Origin: Streptomyces actuosus
GTDB taxonomy: Bacteria > Actinomycetota > Actinomycetes > Streptomycetales > Streptomycetaceae
Direction of reading: 5' to 3'
Length of the DNA stretch: 64,000 nt
Assembly (NCBI RefSeq): GCF_016921115.1
Contig: NZ_JAFFZS010000016.1
Coordinates: 119,039-183,038 of the forward strand
A program made the translations under genes and the position numbers. The notes under the pieces are model-generated. The model was given only the letters and a program-made list of their open reading frames with translations, searched no databases and was not told the DNA's origin. Shown here in pieces: positions 15,988 through 24,606 of this stretch (its first letter is position 1; every line of letters begins with the position of its first letter).

Positions 15988-18441
15988 CTACACCGGCCCG
16001 GCCACCACCGACACCGGCTTCGCCAGGGACACGCCGGAGCCGTCGCGGCGCGGGTCGATCTCCGGCAGTTCGGCCGGGGCCCCGTTCTTCTGCGCCGCTC
16101 GGGCCGGGGCCGCGCCGGCCCAGCCCAGGGACAGGCAGTCCTCGCCCTTCAGGAAGCGCTGGCAGCGCACGCCGCCCGTGGCCCGGCCCTTGCGCGGGTA
16201 CTGGTCGAACGGGGTCAGCTTGGCGGTCGTCTGGACGGAGTCGTCCAGGGTGCCGCGGGAGCCGGCCACCGTGAACACCACCGCGTCCGCCGCCGGGTCG
16301 ACGGCCGTGAAGGAGATGACCTTCGCACCCTCGGTGAGCTTGACGCCCGCCATGCCGCCGGCCGGCCGGCCCTGCGGGCGGACCTGGGAGGCCTGATAGC
16401 GCAGCAGCTGTGCGTCGTCCGTGATGAAGACCAGGTCCTCCTCGCCGGTCCGCAGTTCGACCGCGCCGACGATCCGGTCGCCCTCCTTGAGGGTGATGAC
16501 CTCCAGCTCGTCCTTGTTGGCCGGGTAGTCGGGCACGACGCGCTTGACCACGCCCTGCTCCGTGCCGAGCGCCAGGCCCGGTGCCGACTCGTCGAGCGTG
16601 GTCAGGCAGACCACCCGCTCGTCGTCGGCCAGCGAGATGAACTCCGACGGCGGGGCACCGCCCGAGAGGTTCGGTGAGGGCATGCGCTCCGGCAGCTGCG
16701 GAAGGTCGATCACGTTGATCCGGAGCAGGCGGCCCGCCGATGTGACGACGCCGATCTCGCCGCGCGCCGTCGCCGGAACCGCCGAGACGATCACGTCGTG
16801 CTTGACCCGGCGGCCGTGCGCGTCCTCGAAGGGGTCGCCGTCGGCGGTGCGCGCGAGCAGCCCCGTGGAGGACAGCAGTACCCGGCACGGGGCGTCGGCG
16901 ACCTGGAGCGGCACCGCGGCCGCCGGGACACCGGCCGACTCCAGCAGCTCCGTGCGCCGGTCGGTACCGAACTTCTTCGCCACCGCGGCCAGTTCCGAGG
17001 AGACCAGCTTGCGCAGCTCCGCGTCCGACTCCAGGATCCGGGTCAGCTCCGCGATCTCCGCCGTGAGCTTGTCCCGCTCCGCCTCCAGCTCGATCCGGTC
17101 GTACTTGGTCAGGCGGCGCAGCGGCGTGTCGAGGATGTACTGCGTCTGCACCTCGCTGAGCGCGAAGCGCTCCATCAGGCGCTGCTTGGCCTGGGCGGAG
17201 TTGTCGCTGGAGCGGATGAGGCGGATGACCTCGTCGATGTCGACCAGGGCCGTGAGCAGGCCCTCGACCAGGTGCAGGCGGTCGCGCCGCTTGCCGCGGC
17301 GGAACTCCGACCGGCGCCGCACGACCTCGAAGCGGTGGTCGAGGTAGACCTCCAGCAACTCCTTCAGCCCGAGCGTGAGCGGCTGGCCGTCGACCAGGGC
17401 GACGTTGTTGATCCCGAAGGACTCCTCCATCGGGGTCAGCTTGTACAGCTGCTCCAGGACCGCCTCGGGCACGAAGCCGTTCTTGATCTCGATCACCAGG
17501 CGAAGGCCGTGCTCGCGGTCGGTGAGGTCCTTGACGTCGGCGATGCCCTGGAGCTTCTTCGCGCCGACCAGGTCCTTGATCTTGCCGATCACCTTCTCCG
17601 GGCCGACGGCGAACGGCAGCTCGGTGACGACCAGGCCCTTGCGGCGCGCCGTCACGGTGTCCACGGAGACCGTCGCGCGGATCTTGAAGGTGCCGCGGCC
17701 CGTCTCGTACGCGTCGCGGATGCCGGACAGCCCGACGATCTTGCCGCCGGTGGGCAGGTCCGGGCCCGGGATGTGCCGCATCAGGGCGTCGAGGTCGGCG
17801 TTCGGGTGCCTGATGAGGTGGCGCGCGGCGGCGATCACTTCGCGCAGGTTGTGCGGCGGCATGTTGGTGGCCATGCCGACGGCGATCCCGGAGGTGCCGT
17901 TGACCAGGAGGTTCGGGAAGGCGGCGGGCAGGGCGACCGGCTCCTGCTCCTGGCCGTCGTAGTTGGGCGCGAAGTCGACCGTGTCCTCGTCGATCGACTC
18001 CGTCATCAGGCTGGTGGCCTCGGTCATCCGGGACTCGGTGTACCGCATGGCGGCCGGCGGGTCGTCGTTGCCGAGCGAGCCGAAGTTCCCGTGGCCGTCG
18101 ACCAGCGGCACGCGCATGGAGAAGGGCTGCGCCATGCGCACCAGGGCGTCGTAGATCGACGCGTCTCCGTGCGGGTGCAGCTTGCCCATCACCTCGCCGA
18201 CGACGCGGGCGCACTTCACGTAGCCGCGGTCGGGGCGCAGGCCCATCTCGTTCATCTGGTAGACGATGCGGCGGTGCACCGGCTTCAGGCCGTCCCGGGC
18301 GTCCGGCAGGGCGCGGGAGTAGATGACCGAGTACGCGTACTCGAGGTACGAACCCTTCATCTCGTCCACGACGTCGATGTCGAGGATCTTCTCCTCGTAC
18401 GCATCGTCGGGCGGCGGGGTCTTCGTGCTGCGGCGGGCCAT
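15988..18441 (-). CDS. parC: DNA topoisomerase IV subunit A (ParC/GyrA2)
   Basis: DNA breakage-reunion subunit, 817 residues from ATG 18441 with AAGGAG upstream. The catalytic tyrosine is Tyr134 in AAMRYTESRM. The quinolone region reads HPHGDASIYDALVRMAQPF, with Ala94 where E. coli GyrA has Ser83 and Asp98 at the Asp87 position. The C-terminal beta-pinwheel region lacks a recognisable GyrA box (QRRGGKG), which supports topoisomerase IV rather than gyrase. Its partner parE is 12.8 kb away on the other strand, so the pair is not an operon here. A strong terminator follows the gene. Confidence 0.93.
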   Translation of the reverse strand: MARRSTKTPPPDDAYEEKILDIDVVDEMKGSYLEYAYSVIYSRALPDARDGLKPVHRRIVYQMNEMGLRPDRGYVKCARVVGEVMGKLHPHGDASIYDALVRMAQPFSMRVPLVDGHGNFGSLGNDDPPAAMRYTESRMTEATSLMTESIDEDTVDFAPNYDGQEQEPVALPAAFPNLLVNGTSGIAVGMATNMPPHNLREVIAAARHLIRHPNADLDALMRHIPGPDLPTGGKIVGLSGIRDAYETGRGTFKIRATVSVDTVTARRKGLVVTELPFAVGPEKVIGKIKDLVGAKKLQGIADVKDLTDREHGLRLVIEIKNGFVPEAVLEQLYKLTPMEESFGINNVALVDGQPLTLGLKELLEVYLDHRFEVVRRRSEFRRGKRRDRLHLVEGLLTALVDIDEVIRLIRSSDNSAQAKQRLMERFALSEVQTQYILDTPLRRLTKYDRIELEAERDKLTAEIAELTRILESDAELRKLVSSELAAVAKKFGTDRRTELLESAGVPAAAVPLQVADAPCRVLLSSTGLLARTADGDPFEDAHGRRVKHDVIVSAVPATARGEIGVVTSAGRLLRINVIDLPQLPERMPSPNLSGGAPPSEFISLADDERVVCLTTLDESAPGLALGTEQGVVKRVVPDYPANKDELEVITLKEGDRIVGAVELRTGEEDLVFITDDAQLLRYQASQVRPQGRPAGGMAGVKLTEGAKVISFTAVDPAADAVVFTVAGSRGTLDDSVQTTAKLTPFDQYPRKGRATGGVRCQRFLKGEDCLSLGWAGAAPARAAQKNGAPAELPEIDPRRDGSGVSLAKPVSVVAGPV

Positions 18442-18766
18442 CGCTGCCGGCTCCTTGCTGAAGCGTGAACGGGACTGACGCGGACCATTGTGGACCGCGC
18501 GACTGACAACGCGGGCCGGGACCCGGCGTGAGGCGGTATCGCGGACCCGGCACGACGGGGACCGGAGGCCGGACATGACGTGACCGGGGGGTGGACGGCA
18601 GCCGGCGCGGCCCGTGGCCGGGAACAACCGCCGAGGCTACGCGATCTCGCTCTCGGCGTACGCCCAGCGGGAACTTCGCCGGTCGTCCGCACGCTTGCAT
18701 ACAGTGGCACGACCGGCAGGAAAAGCGCGGTTCTCGATGACCGCCTCCGCGATCGAAGGGACGTAC
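18442..18766. other. 325-bp divergent interval between parC and the M16 peptidase operon
   Basis: No gene seen. It must carry the promoters of both flanking genes. TACAGT at 18700-18705 is a possible -10 for the rightward operon without a good -35. Confidence 0.3.
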
Positions 18767-20161
18767 ATGCCCATGGGTCACACGGCTGCAGCCGAGGCAG
18801 GCTCCGGCGGCCTGACAGCGACCGAGCACCGCCTGGCCAACGGCCTGCGCGTGGTGCTCTCCGAGGACCACCTGACCCCGGTCGCGGCGGTGTGCCTCTG
18901 GTACGACGTCGGCTCCCGGCACGAAGTCAAGGGGCGTACCGGCCTGGCTCACCTCTTCGAGCACCTGATGTTCCAGGGCTCCGCCCAGGTCAAGGGCAAC
19001 GGCCACTTCGAGCTGGTGCAGGGCGCCGGCGGCTCCCTCAACGGCACCACCAGCTTCGAGCGCACCAACTATTTCGAGACCATGCCCGCGCACCAGCTGG
19101 AGCTCGCCCTCTGGCTGGAGGCCGACCGCATGGGCTCCCTGCTGGCCGCCCTCGACGACGAGTCGATGGAGAACCAGCGCGACGTCGTCAAGAACGAGCG
19201 CCGCCAGCGCTACGACAACGTCCCCTACGGCACCGCCTTCGAGCGGCTGACCGCTCTCGCCTACCCCGAGGGCCACCCCTACCACCACACGCCCATCGGT
19301 TCGATGGCGGACCTCGACGCGGCCACCCTGGAGGACGCCCGCCGGTTCTTCCGCACCTACTACGCGCCCAACAACGCGGTCCTGTCGGTCGTCGGCGACA
19401 TCGACCCGGAGCAGACGCTCGCCTGGGTCGAGAGGTACTTCGGCTCCATCCCGTCCCACGACGGCAAACCGGAGCCCCGTGACGGCAGCCTGCCCGAGGT
19501 CATCGGCCGCGAGCTGCGCGAGGTCGTCCAGGAGGAGGTGCCGGCGCGTGCCCTGATGGCCTCCTACCGCCTCCCGCACGACGGCACGCGCGCGTGCGAC
19601 GCCGCCGACCTCGCCCTGACCGTTCTCGGCGGGGGCGAGTCCTCCCGCCTGTACAACCGGCTCGTCCGCCGCGACCGGACGGCCGTCGCGGCCGGCTTCG
19701 GTCTCCTGCGGCTGGCCGGGGCGCCCTCCCTGGGCTGGCTGGACGTCAAGACCTCCGGCGACGTCGAGGTGCCGGTCATCGAGACCGCCATCGACGAGGA
19801 GCTCGCCCGGTTCGCGGAGGAGGGCCCCACGCCCGGGGAGATGGAGCGCGCGCAGGCCCAGCTGGAGCGTGAGTGGCTGGACCGGCTCGGCACGGTCGCC
19901 GGCCGCGCCGACGAACTGTGCCGGTACGCCGTCCTGTTCGGTGACCCGCAGCTCGCCCTCACGGCCGTCCAGCGCGTGCTGGAGGTGACGCCGGAGGAGG
20001 TCCGCGCGGTCGCCGCGGCCCGCCTGCGGCCCGACAACCGGGCGGTCCTCGTCTACGAGCCGCTCGCCCCGGAGCACGCCGAGGACGTGGAAGGCACCGA
20101 GGACCCGGAGTCCGCGGCCACCGTGGAAGCCACCGACGACAACGAGGAGGCGGCCAAGTGA
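18767..20161 (+). CDS. M16 family zinc metallopeptidase, catalytic subunit type
   Basis: A 464-residue insulinase/processing-peptidase-like protein. ATG 18767 follows GAAGGGA (18755-18761); ATG 18773 and an upstream ATG 18737 are possible. The inverted zinc motif HxxEH is present as HLFEHLMFQGS, and the distal glutamate lies in VVKNERRQRYDN. No signal peptide is seen, so it likely acts in the cytoplasm. An acidic C-terminal tail (EHAEDVEGTEDPESAATVEA) is unusual. Its stop overlaps the next M16 gene by 4 bp, giving the typical pairing of a catalytic with a non-catalytic half, as in mitochondrial-type processing peptidase. Confidence 0.9.
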   Translation: MPMGHTAAAEAGSGGLTATEHRLANGLRVVLSEDHLTPVAAVCLWYDVGSRHEVKGRTGLAHLFEHLMFQGSAQVKGNGHFELVQGAGGSLNGTTSFERTNYFETMPAHQLELALWLEADRMGSLLAALDDESMENQRDVVKNERRQRYDNVPYGTAFERLTALAYPEGHPYHHTPIGSMADLDAATLEDARRFFRTYYAPNNAVLSVVGDIDPEQTLAWVERYFGSIPSHDGKPEPRDGSLPEVIGRELREVVQEEVPARALMASYRLPHDGTRACDAADLALTVLGGGESSRLYNRLVRRDRTAVAAGFGLLRLAGAPSLGWLDVKTSGDVEVPVIETAIDEELARFAEEGPTPGEMERAQAQLEREWLDRLGTVAGRADELCRYAVLFGDPQLALTAVQRVLEVTPEEVRAVAAARLRPDNRAVLVYEPLAPEHAEDVEGTEDPESAATVEATDDNEEAAK

Positions 20162-21546
20162 CCGAGCTCGCCCAGATGGAGTTCCGCCCCCGGCCCGAGG
20201 CGGGCGAGCCCAGGCCGTGGGCCTTTCCGGCCCCGGAGCGCGCCGGCCTCGGCAACGGACTGACCGTGCTGCGCTGCCACCGCCCCGGCCAGCAGGTGGT
20301 CGCCGTGGAGGTACTGCTCGACGCGCCCCTGGACGCGGAGCCGGCCGGCCTCGACGGCGTCGCCACGATCATGGCGCGGGCCTTCTCCGAAGGAACCGAC
20401 AAGCACACCGCCGAGGAGTTCGCCGCCGAGCTGGAGCGGTGCGGCGCGACCCTCGACGCGCACGCCGACCACCCGGGTGTCCGCATCAGCCTGGAGGTGC
20501 CCGCCTCCCGGCTGGCCAAGGCGCTCGGCCTGGTCGCCGACGCCCTGAGAGCACCCGCCTTCGCCGACAGCGAGGTCGAGCGACTGGTCCGCAACCGCCT
20601 CGACGAGATCCCGCACGAGCTGGCCAACCCCGCCCGGCGCGCCGCCAAGGAGCTGTCCAGGCAGCTGTTCCCGGCGACCTCGCGCATGTCGCGCCCCCGC
20701 CAGGGGACCGAGGAGACCGTCGCCGGCATCGACGCCGCGGCCGTGCGCGCCTTCTACGAACGGCATGTGCGGCCGGCCACCGCCACCGCCGTGGTCGTCG
20801 GCGACCTCTCCGGCATCGACCTCGACGCGCTGCTCGGCGACACACTCGGCTCCTGGACGGGCTCGTCGGTCGCGCCGCGGCCCGTGCCGCCGGTGACCGC
20901 CGACGACACCGGCCGTGTCGTCGTCGTGGACCGTCCCGGGGCCGTCCAGACGCAGCTGCTGATCGGCCGGATCGGCCCCGACCGCCACGACCGGGTCTGG
21001 CCCGCCCAGGTCCTCGGGACTTACTGCCTCGGCGGCACCCTCACCTCCCGTCTGGACCGCGTCCTGCGGGAGGAGAAGGGCTACACCTACGGCGTCCGCG
21101 CGTTCGGGCAGGTCCTGCGGTCCGCCCCGGACGGCACGGGTGCCGCGATGCTCGCGATCAGCGGCTCGGTCGACACCCCGAACACCGGCCCCGCCCTGCA
21201 GGACCTGTGGACGGTGCTGCGCACGCTGGCCGCCGAGGGGCTGACCGACGCCGAGCGTGACGTCGCCGTGCAGAACCTCGTGGGCGTGGCGCCGCTGAAG
21301 TACGAGACCGCGGCAGCCGTCGCGGGCACGCTGGCCGACCAGGTCGAGCAGCACCTGCCCGACGACTACCAGGCCACCCTGTACCGGCAGCTGGCCACCA
21401 CCGGCACCGTGGAGGCCACCGCCGCAGCCGTGAGCGCCTTCCCGGTGGACCGGCTGGTGACCGTCCTCGTGGGCGATGCCGCGCAGATCAAGGAGCCCGT
21501 GGAGGCCCTCGGTATCGGCGAAGTCACCGTCGTCGCGGCCGAGTAG
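20158..21546 (+). CDS. M16 family peptidase-like protein, non-catalytic partner
   Basis: A 462-residue M16-fold protein, start GTG 20158 coupled to the preceding gene. At the place of the zinc motif the sequence reads MARAFSEGTDKHTAEEFA, so HxxEH is absent. The C-terminal half keeps LREEKGYTYGVRAF, the conserved Arg/Tyr segment that helps bind substrate in the partner subunit. Together the two genes should form a heterodimeric clamshell peptidase. Substrate unknown. Confidence 0.9.
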   Translation: MTELAQMEFRPRPEAGEPRPWAFPAPERAGLGNGLTVLRCHRPGQQVVAVEVLLDAPLDAEPAGLDGVATIMARAFSEGTDKHTAEEFAAELERCGATLDAHADHPGVRISLEVPASRLAKALGLVADALRAPAFADSEVERLVRNRLDEIPHELANPARRAAKELSRQLFPATSRMSRPRQGTEETVAGIDAAAVRAFYERHVRPATATAVVVGDLSGIDLDALLGDTLGSWTGSSVAPRPVPPVTADDTGRVVVVDRPGAVQTQLLIGRIGPDRHDRVWPAQVLGTYCLGGTLTSRLDRVLREEKGYTYGVRAFGQVLRSAPDGTGAAMLAISGSVDTPNTGPALQDLWTVLRTLAAEGLTDAERDVAVQNLVGVAPLKYETAAAVAGTLADQVEQHLPDDYQATLYRQLATTGTVEATAAAVSAFPVDRLVTVLVGDAAQIKEPVEALGIGEVTVVAAE

Positions 21547-21559
21547 GCACGCGTACGTG

Positions 21560-21595
21560 GGGCCCTGGTGGACGACGGACCACCAGGGCCCTTTT
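21560..21595 (+). terminator. Rho-independent terminator of the M16 operon
   Basis: Arms GGGCCCTGGTGG (21560-21571) and its complement (21580-21591) with an 8-nt loop, followed by TTTT. Confidence 0.9.
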
Positions 21596-21764
21596 GCGAG
21601 CGAAGGCCAGGAGGCCTCCGAATGTCCGTATTGATGCGGAGGTTGCCTGTCTGCCCTGTGGGATGCGCTACAAAAACGCTGTTCCGTTTGGGTATTGAAA
21701 GTCCGCCCCCTTAGCGTCGTGCGGGCTGTCCGTCCGGCAGTGCGCCGCGCCCGCGGCACCGGGC

Positions 21765-21925
21765 AGTCATCGCCGAGTCCCCGTACGGTGCGAGCCAGGG
21801 GAGCCGGGGACCCACCGCAGTCCCCAGGGGTGAATCGGGTGCCCGCGCCAGGCGCGAGGGGGCCCGTAGGAGACCTTCCTGCTCCGAACCCGTCAGCTAA
21901 CCCGGTAGGCGAGAGGGAAGGAAAG
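21765..21925 (+). promoter_or_regulatory. ydaO-type (cyclic di-AMP) riboswitch
   Basis: The leader before the M23 gene has the conserved ydaO blocks in order: CGCCGAGTCC.. near 21771, GAGCCGGGGACCCACCGCAG near 21800, GGGGTGAATCGGGTGCCCGC near 21827, and the closing GTCAGCTAACCCGGTAGGCG with GAGAGGGAAGGA just before the start region. In actinomycetes this riboswitch controls cell-wall hydrolases, as here, and turns expression off when c-di-AMP is high. Boundaries are approximate. Confidence 0.9.
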
Positions 21926-21938
21926 GACCAGCCACTAC

Positions 21939-22691
21939 ATGGCGTTCAGCTGCGCCACCGGGAAGCACCGCCGTCCGAGCAGGATGAAGCGGACCACCGC
22001 GCAGGCGGCCGGCATCGCCGCCCTCACCACGACCGGCGTCGCGGGCACCCTGGCGGCACCCGCGCTCGCCGCGGAGCCGGCGGCCGAGCAGACCGGGCTC
22101 CTCCCGGTGATCAGCATCGACGACTCGGTCGCCGAGGAGATCGACGCTCAGGCGAAGGCCCAGAAGGAGGCCGCCGACCAGAAGGCGGCCGAGGAGGCCG
22201 CCCGCAAGCGGGCCGCCGAGCAGGCCGAGAGGGTGCGCGAGGCCCGGGAGCGCGCCGCCCGCGAGGCCGAGCGCAAGCGCCTCAACACCTTCGTGGCGCC
22301 GATCGCCGGGTCCTACGTCTCCACCGGCTACCGCACCGGCGGCACTCTGTGGTCCTCCGGCAGCCACACCGGCATCGACTTCCACGCGGCGAGCGGCACC
22401 ACCGTCCACGCGGTCGGCTACGGCACCGTCGTCGAGGCCGGCTGGGGCGGTGCCTACGGCAACCAGGTCGTCATCCGGATGCACGACGGCTCGTACACCC
22501 AGTACGGCCACCTGTCGTCCCTGTCCGTCTCGGTCGGCCAGCAGGTGGTCACCGGCCAGCAGATCGGCCGGTCGGGCGCGACGGGCAACGTCACCGGCCC
22601 GCACCTGCACTTCGAGGCGCGGACGACGGCGGAGTACGGGTCCGACATGGACCCCGTCGCCTACCTCCGCGCGCACGGCGTCACCGTCTGA
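21939..22691 (+). CDS. Secreted M23 (LytM) peptidoglycan endopeptidase
   Basis: A 250-residue exported cell-wall hydrolase. A signal region (RMKRTTAQAAGIAALTTTGV to ALAAEPA, cleavage likely near residue 45) is followed by a long Ala/Glu/Lys-rich coiled coil (about residues 63-115) and a C-terminal M23 domain. The zinc ligands are visible: SHTGIDFH (HxxxD) and PHLHFEAR (HxH). ATG 21939 is used; an internal ATG (RMKRTT, codon 16) would give a more standard signal peptide. It lies directly behind the ydaO riboswitch, linking wall cleavage to c-di-AMP and osmotic state. Confidence 0.9.
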   Translation: MAFSCATGKHRRPSRMKRTTAQAAGIAALTTTGVAGTLAAPALAAEPAAEQTGLLPVISIDDSVAEEIDAQAKAQKEAADQKAAEEAARKRAAEQAERVREARERAAREAERKRLNTFVAPIAGSYVSTGYRTGGTLWSSGSHTGIDFHAASGTTVHAVGYGTVVEAGWGGAYGNQVVIRMHDGSYTQYGHLSSLSVSVGQQVVTGQQIGRSGATGNVTGPHLHFEARTTAEYGSDMDPVAYLRAHGVTV

Positions 22692-22716
22692 CGACGCACC
22701 CCGAGACCGACCGCTC

Positions 22717-22744
22717 GAAGCCCCGGCGTCCGCGCCGGGGCTTC
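22717..22744 (+). terminator. Hairpin after the M23 gene
   Basis: Perfect 12-bp stem GAAGCCCCGGCG (22717-22728) with its complement (22733-22744) and a 4-nt loop, 25 bp past the stop. Confidence 0.8.
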
Positions 22745-22991
22745 CGGCGTCCCACGGGCCCCTCCGCCCGTGCCCGACGGCGGCGCCGGCCCGCCCGCGC
22801 CGTCACGCACGCGCGTGCCCGCTTCCGCGTCCCTTCTCACGCTGTCCCGCCCGGCGTCCCGTTCTCGTCCTGCTGTCCAAAAAATATCCATGGATTCCGG
22901 CCCGCCGTCGGAAATTCGGCCGCATTGCAATAGAGTCGCTGAACACACGTCAATCGTCGACGTTTCACGGGGATTAAGGCGGAGGTCGGTC

Positions 22992-23687
22992 ATGCGTATT
23001 CCGGCGCACTCGGTGTGCACGGCTATCCGGGACGACATCGTCGCCGGTGTCTACGAGCGCGGCAGCCGGCTCACCGAGGAACTGCTGGCGCGCCGCTACG
23101 GCGTTTCCCGCGTCCCCGTCCGTGAGGCGCTGCGCACGCTGGAGGCGGAGGGCTTCGTGGTGACCCGGCGGCACGCGGGCGCGTGCGTGGCCGAACCCAC
23201 CGAGCAGGAGGCCGCCGACCTGCTGGAGATGCGCACCCTGCTGGAGCCGCTCGGCGCCTCCCGGGCCGCCCAGCGGCGCACCGAGGCCCATCTGAAGGTG
23301 CTGCGCGGGCTCGTCCGGCTGGGCCAGGAGCGGGCCAGGAACGGCGGCAGTGAGGATCTGCGCGCCCTGGACACGTGGTTCCACGAGACGCTCGCCCAGG
23401 CCTCCGGCAGCCAGGCGCTGACCGCCACGCTCACCCAGATCCGGCACAAGATCGCGTGGATGTACGCCGTGGAGGCGCCCGCCCAGCCCGCCGACGTCTG
23501 GGCCCAGCACGGGGCGATCGTGGACGCCGTGGCGCGCGGCGACAGCGAACGCGCGCGTGCCCTGACCGCCCAGCACACCGAGCACTCCAGCGCCGCGCAC
23601 CGGCTGCGCTTCTCCGGCGGCGCAGAACGCGCCGACCGTGTGAGGACTTCGCAACATGCCGTAAACATCTCGGCGCTGCGGCATTAA
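22992..23687 (+). CDS. GntR-family transcriptional regulator (FadR/FCD type)
   Basis: A 231-residue regulator from ATG 22992, preceded by GGAGGTCGGTC. N-terminal winged helix: TAIRDDIVAGVYERGSRLTE and YGVSRVPVREALRTLEAEGF. The C-terminal helical FCD domain carries ETLAQASGSQAL and the metal-site style histidines FHE and QHGAIV...QHTEH. The FadR subfamily binds organic acids or related metabolites. The upstream 100 bp are AT-rich for this genome and probably hold its promoter. It is not DasR, whose site appears before ptsH next door. Target unknown. Confidence 0.88.
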   Translation: MRIPAHSVCTAIRDDIVAGVYERGSRLTEELLARRYGVSRVPVREALRTLEAEGFVVTRRHAGACVAEPTEQEAADLLEMRTLLEPLGASRAAQRRTEAHLKVLRGLVRLGQERARNGGSEDLRALDTWFHETLAQASGSQALTATLTQIRHKIAWMYAVEAPAQPADVWAQHGAIVDAVARGDSERARALTAQHTEHSSAAHRLRFSGGAERADRVRTSQHAVNISALRH

Positions 23688-24145
23688 CACGGGCGCCGTA
23701 TACAAAGAGGGGGTATTCGGTGGGGGTTGTTTCCCCTGCCCTTTTTGTGTATCCCGGGAATTATTCGTGTTGCGTCCGGCGTGTGCTTCAGTTGTGAGGG
23801 AACTGTCCGGGTGAACGCCCGGCGTTTCCGGGTATGCCTCCGGTAATTCCGCGCGCAGCGTCCGGTGCGGAAGCGCGGGTGCGGGAGCCGGGCGGCGCCG
23901 GAGAGCGCCCGGGGTTCGGGGCGCGACCGTGGCGCCCTGCTGTCACCGGGCCCGGCGGGCGGCAGTGACGGGTGGCGAGCAGCGACGGAGGGTCGCCGGG
24001 AGCGGTGAGCGGCCGAGGGGGTCGTGGCGGGGCGAAGGGGGTGCGCAGGGCCAGGGCGTGGGGCCGGGCCGCGGAGGGTGGTGCGGAACGCCGGAGCCGC
24101 GCCTCCCGGTGGGGGCGGCGCGGCTCCGGCGCGTGCTGCGACAGC
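23688..24145. other. 458-bp convergent interval without a gene
   Basis: No coding sequence is evident. The first ~150 bp are relatively AT-rich and contain ATACAAAG (23700-23707) with a partial inverse further on (CCCTTTTTGTGTAT near 23737), a possible imperfect terminator of the GntR gene. The rest is G-rich and unremarkable. Confidence 0.4.
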
Positions 24146-24427
24146 TCAGACGGTCTCGGGGAGCTCCTCCATTCCCTCGGAGACCAGCTTCGCCAGACGG
24201 TCCAGGGCGCCGTCCGCGCCTTCGGCCTCGGTGGCGAGGACGATCTCCTCGCCGCCCTGGGCGCCCAGGCTCAGGACGGCCAGCATGGAGGCCGCGTTGA
24301 CGGGGGTACCGCCGGCCTTGGCGATCGTCACCGGGACGCCTGCGGACGTGGCGGCTCGGACGAAGATGGAGGCGGGGCGGGCGTGGAGACCCTCGGCCCA
24401 GCCGACGTTGACGCGGCGCTCAGCCAT
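24146..24427 (-). CDS. ptsH: Phosphocarrier protein HPr
   Basis: General PTS phosphocarrier, 93 residues; transfers phosphate from enzyme I to sugar-specific IIA proteins. The active-site histidine is His15 in EGLHARPAS. Ser47 lies in NAASMLAVLSLGAQGGEEI, the region that is regulatory Ser46 in Firmicutes. ATG 24427 has GAAGGG 8 nt upstream. A DasR-type operator sits at 24453-24468, which fits the known control of Streptomyces pts genes by the N-acetylglucosamine regulator DasR. It is monocistronic. Confidence 0.95.
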   Translation of the reverse strand: MAERRVNVGWAEGLHARPASIFVRAATSAGVPVTIAKAGGTPVNAASMLAVLSLGAQGGEEIVLATEAEGADGALDRLAKLVSEGMEELPETV

Positions 24428-24452
24428 GTGTTGCTGCCCTTCAGGTGTTCAG

Positions 24453-24468
24453 GGTTGTCTAGACCAGT
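24453..24468. promoter_or_regulatory. DasR-type operator (dre) upstream of ptsH
   Basis: GGTTGTCTAGACCAGT matches the dre consensus ACTGGTCTAGACCAGT at 13 of 16 positions, with the full right half conserved. It lies 26 bp before the ptsH start. Confidence 0.82.
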
Positions 24469-24593
24469 TTCCCACATCGTGGGGCATGCCCGGGAAGGTC
24501 CCCCGGAATCTCCCGGCCGTCACCGCCCCCACCGGTCCCGCCCGGCTGCCGTCCGTCCCCGCACTGCCCCGCGCCGTCGCCGGGCGCGAGCCT

Positions 24594-24606
24594 TACTCTG
24601 GGGCCC
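24594..24606 (+). promoter_or_regulatory. Leaderless-type -10 box
   Basis: TACTCT (24594-24599) fits TANNNT and ends 7 nt before ATG 24607. No ribosome-binding sequence precedes that ATG. Confidence 0.5.

Noticed and set aside
15869..20077. Very long open frame (1402 codons) on the minus strand across parC and the M16 gene
   Set aside because: It is antisense or out of frame to well-identified genes and is rich in Arg/Gly/Ala/Pro without motifs; GC-biased third positions remove stops.
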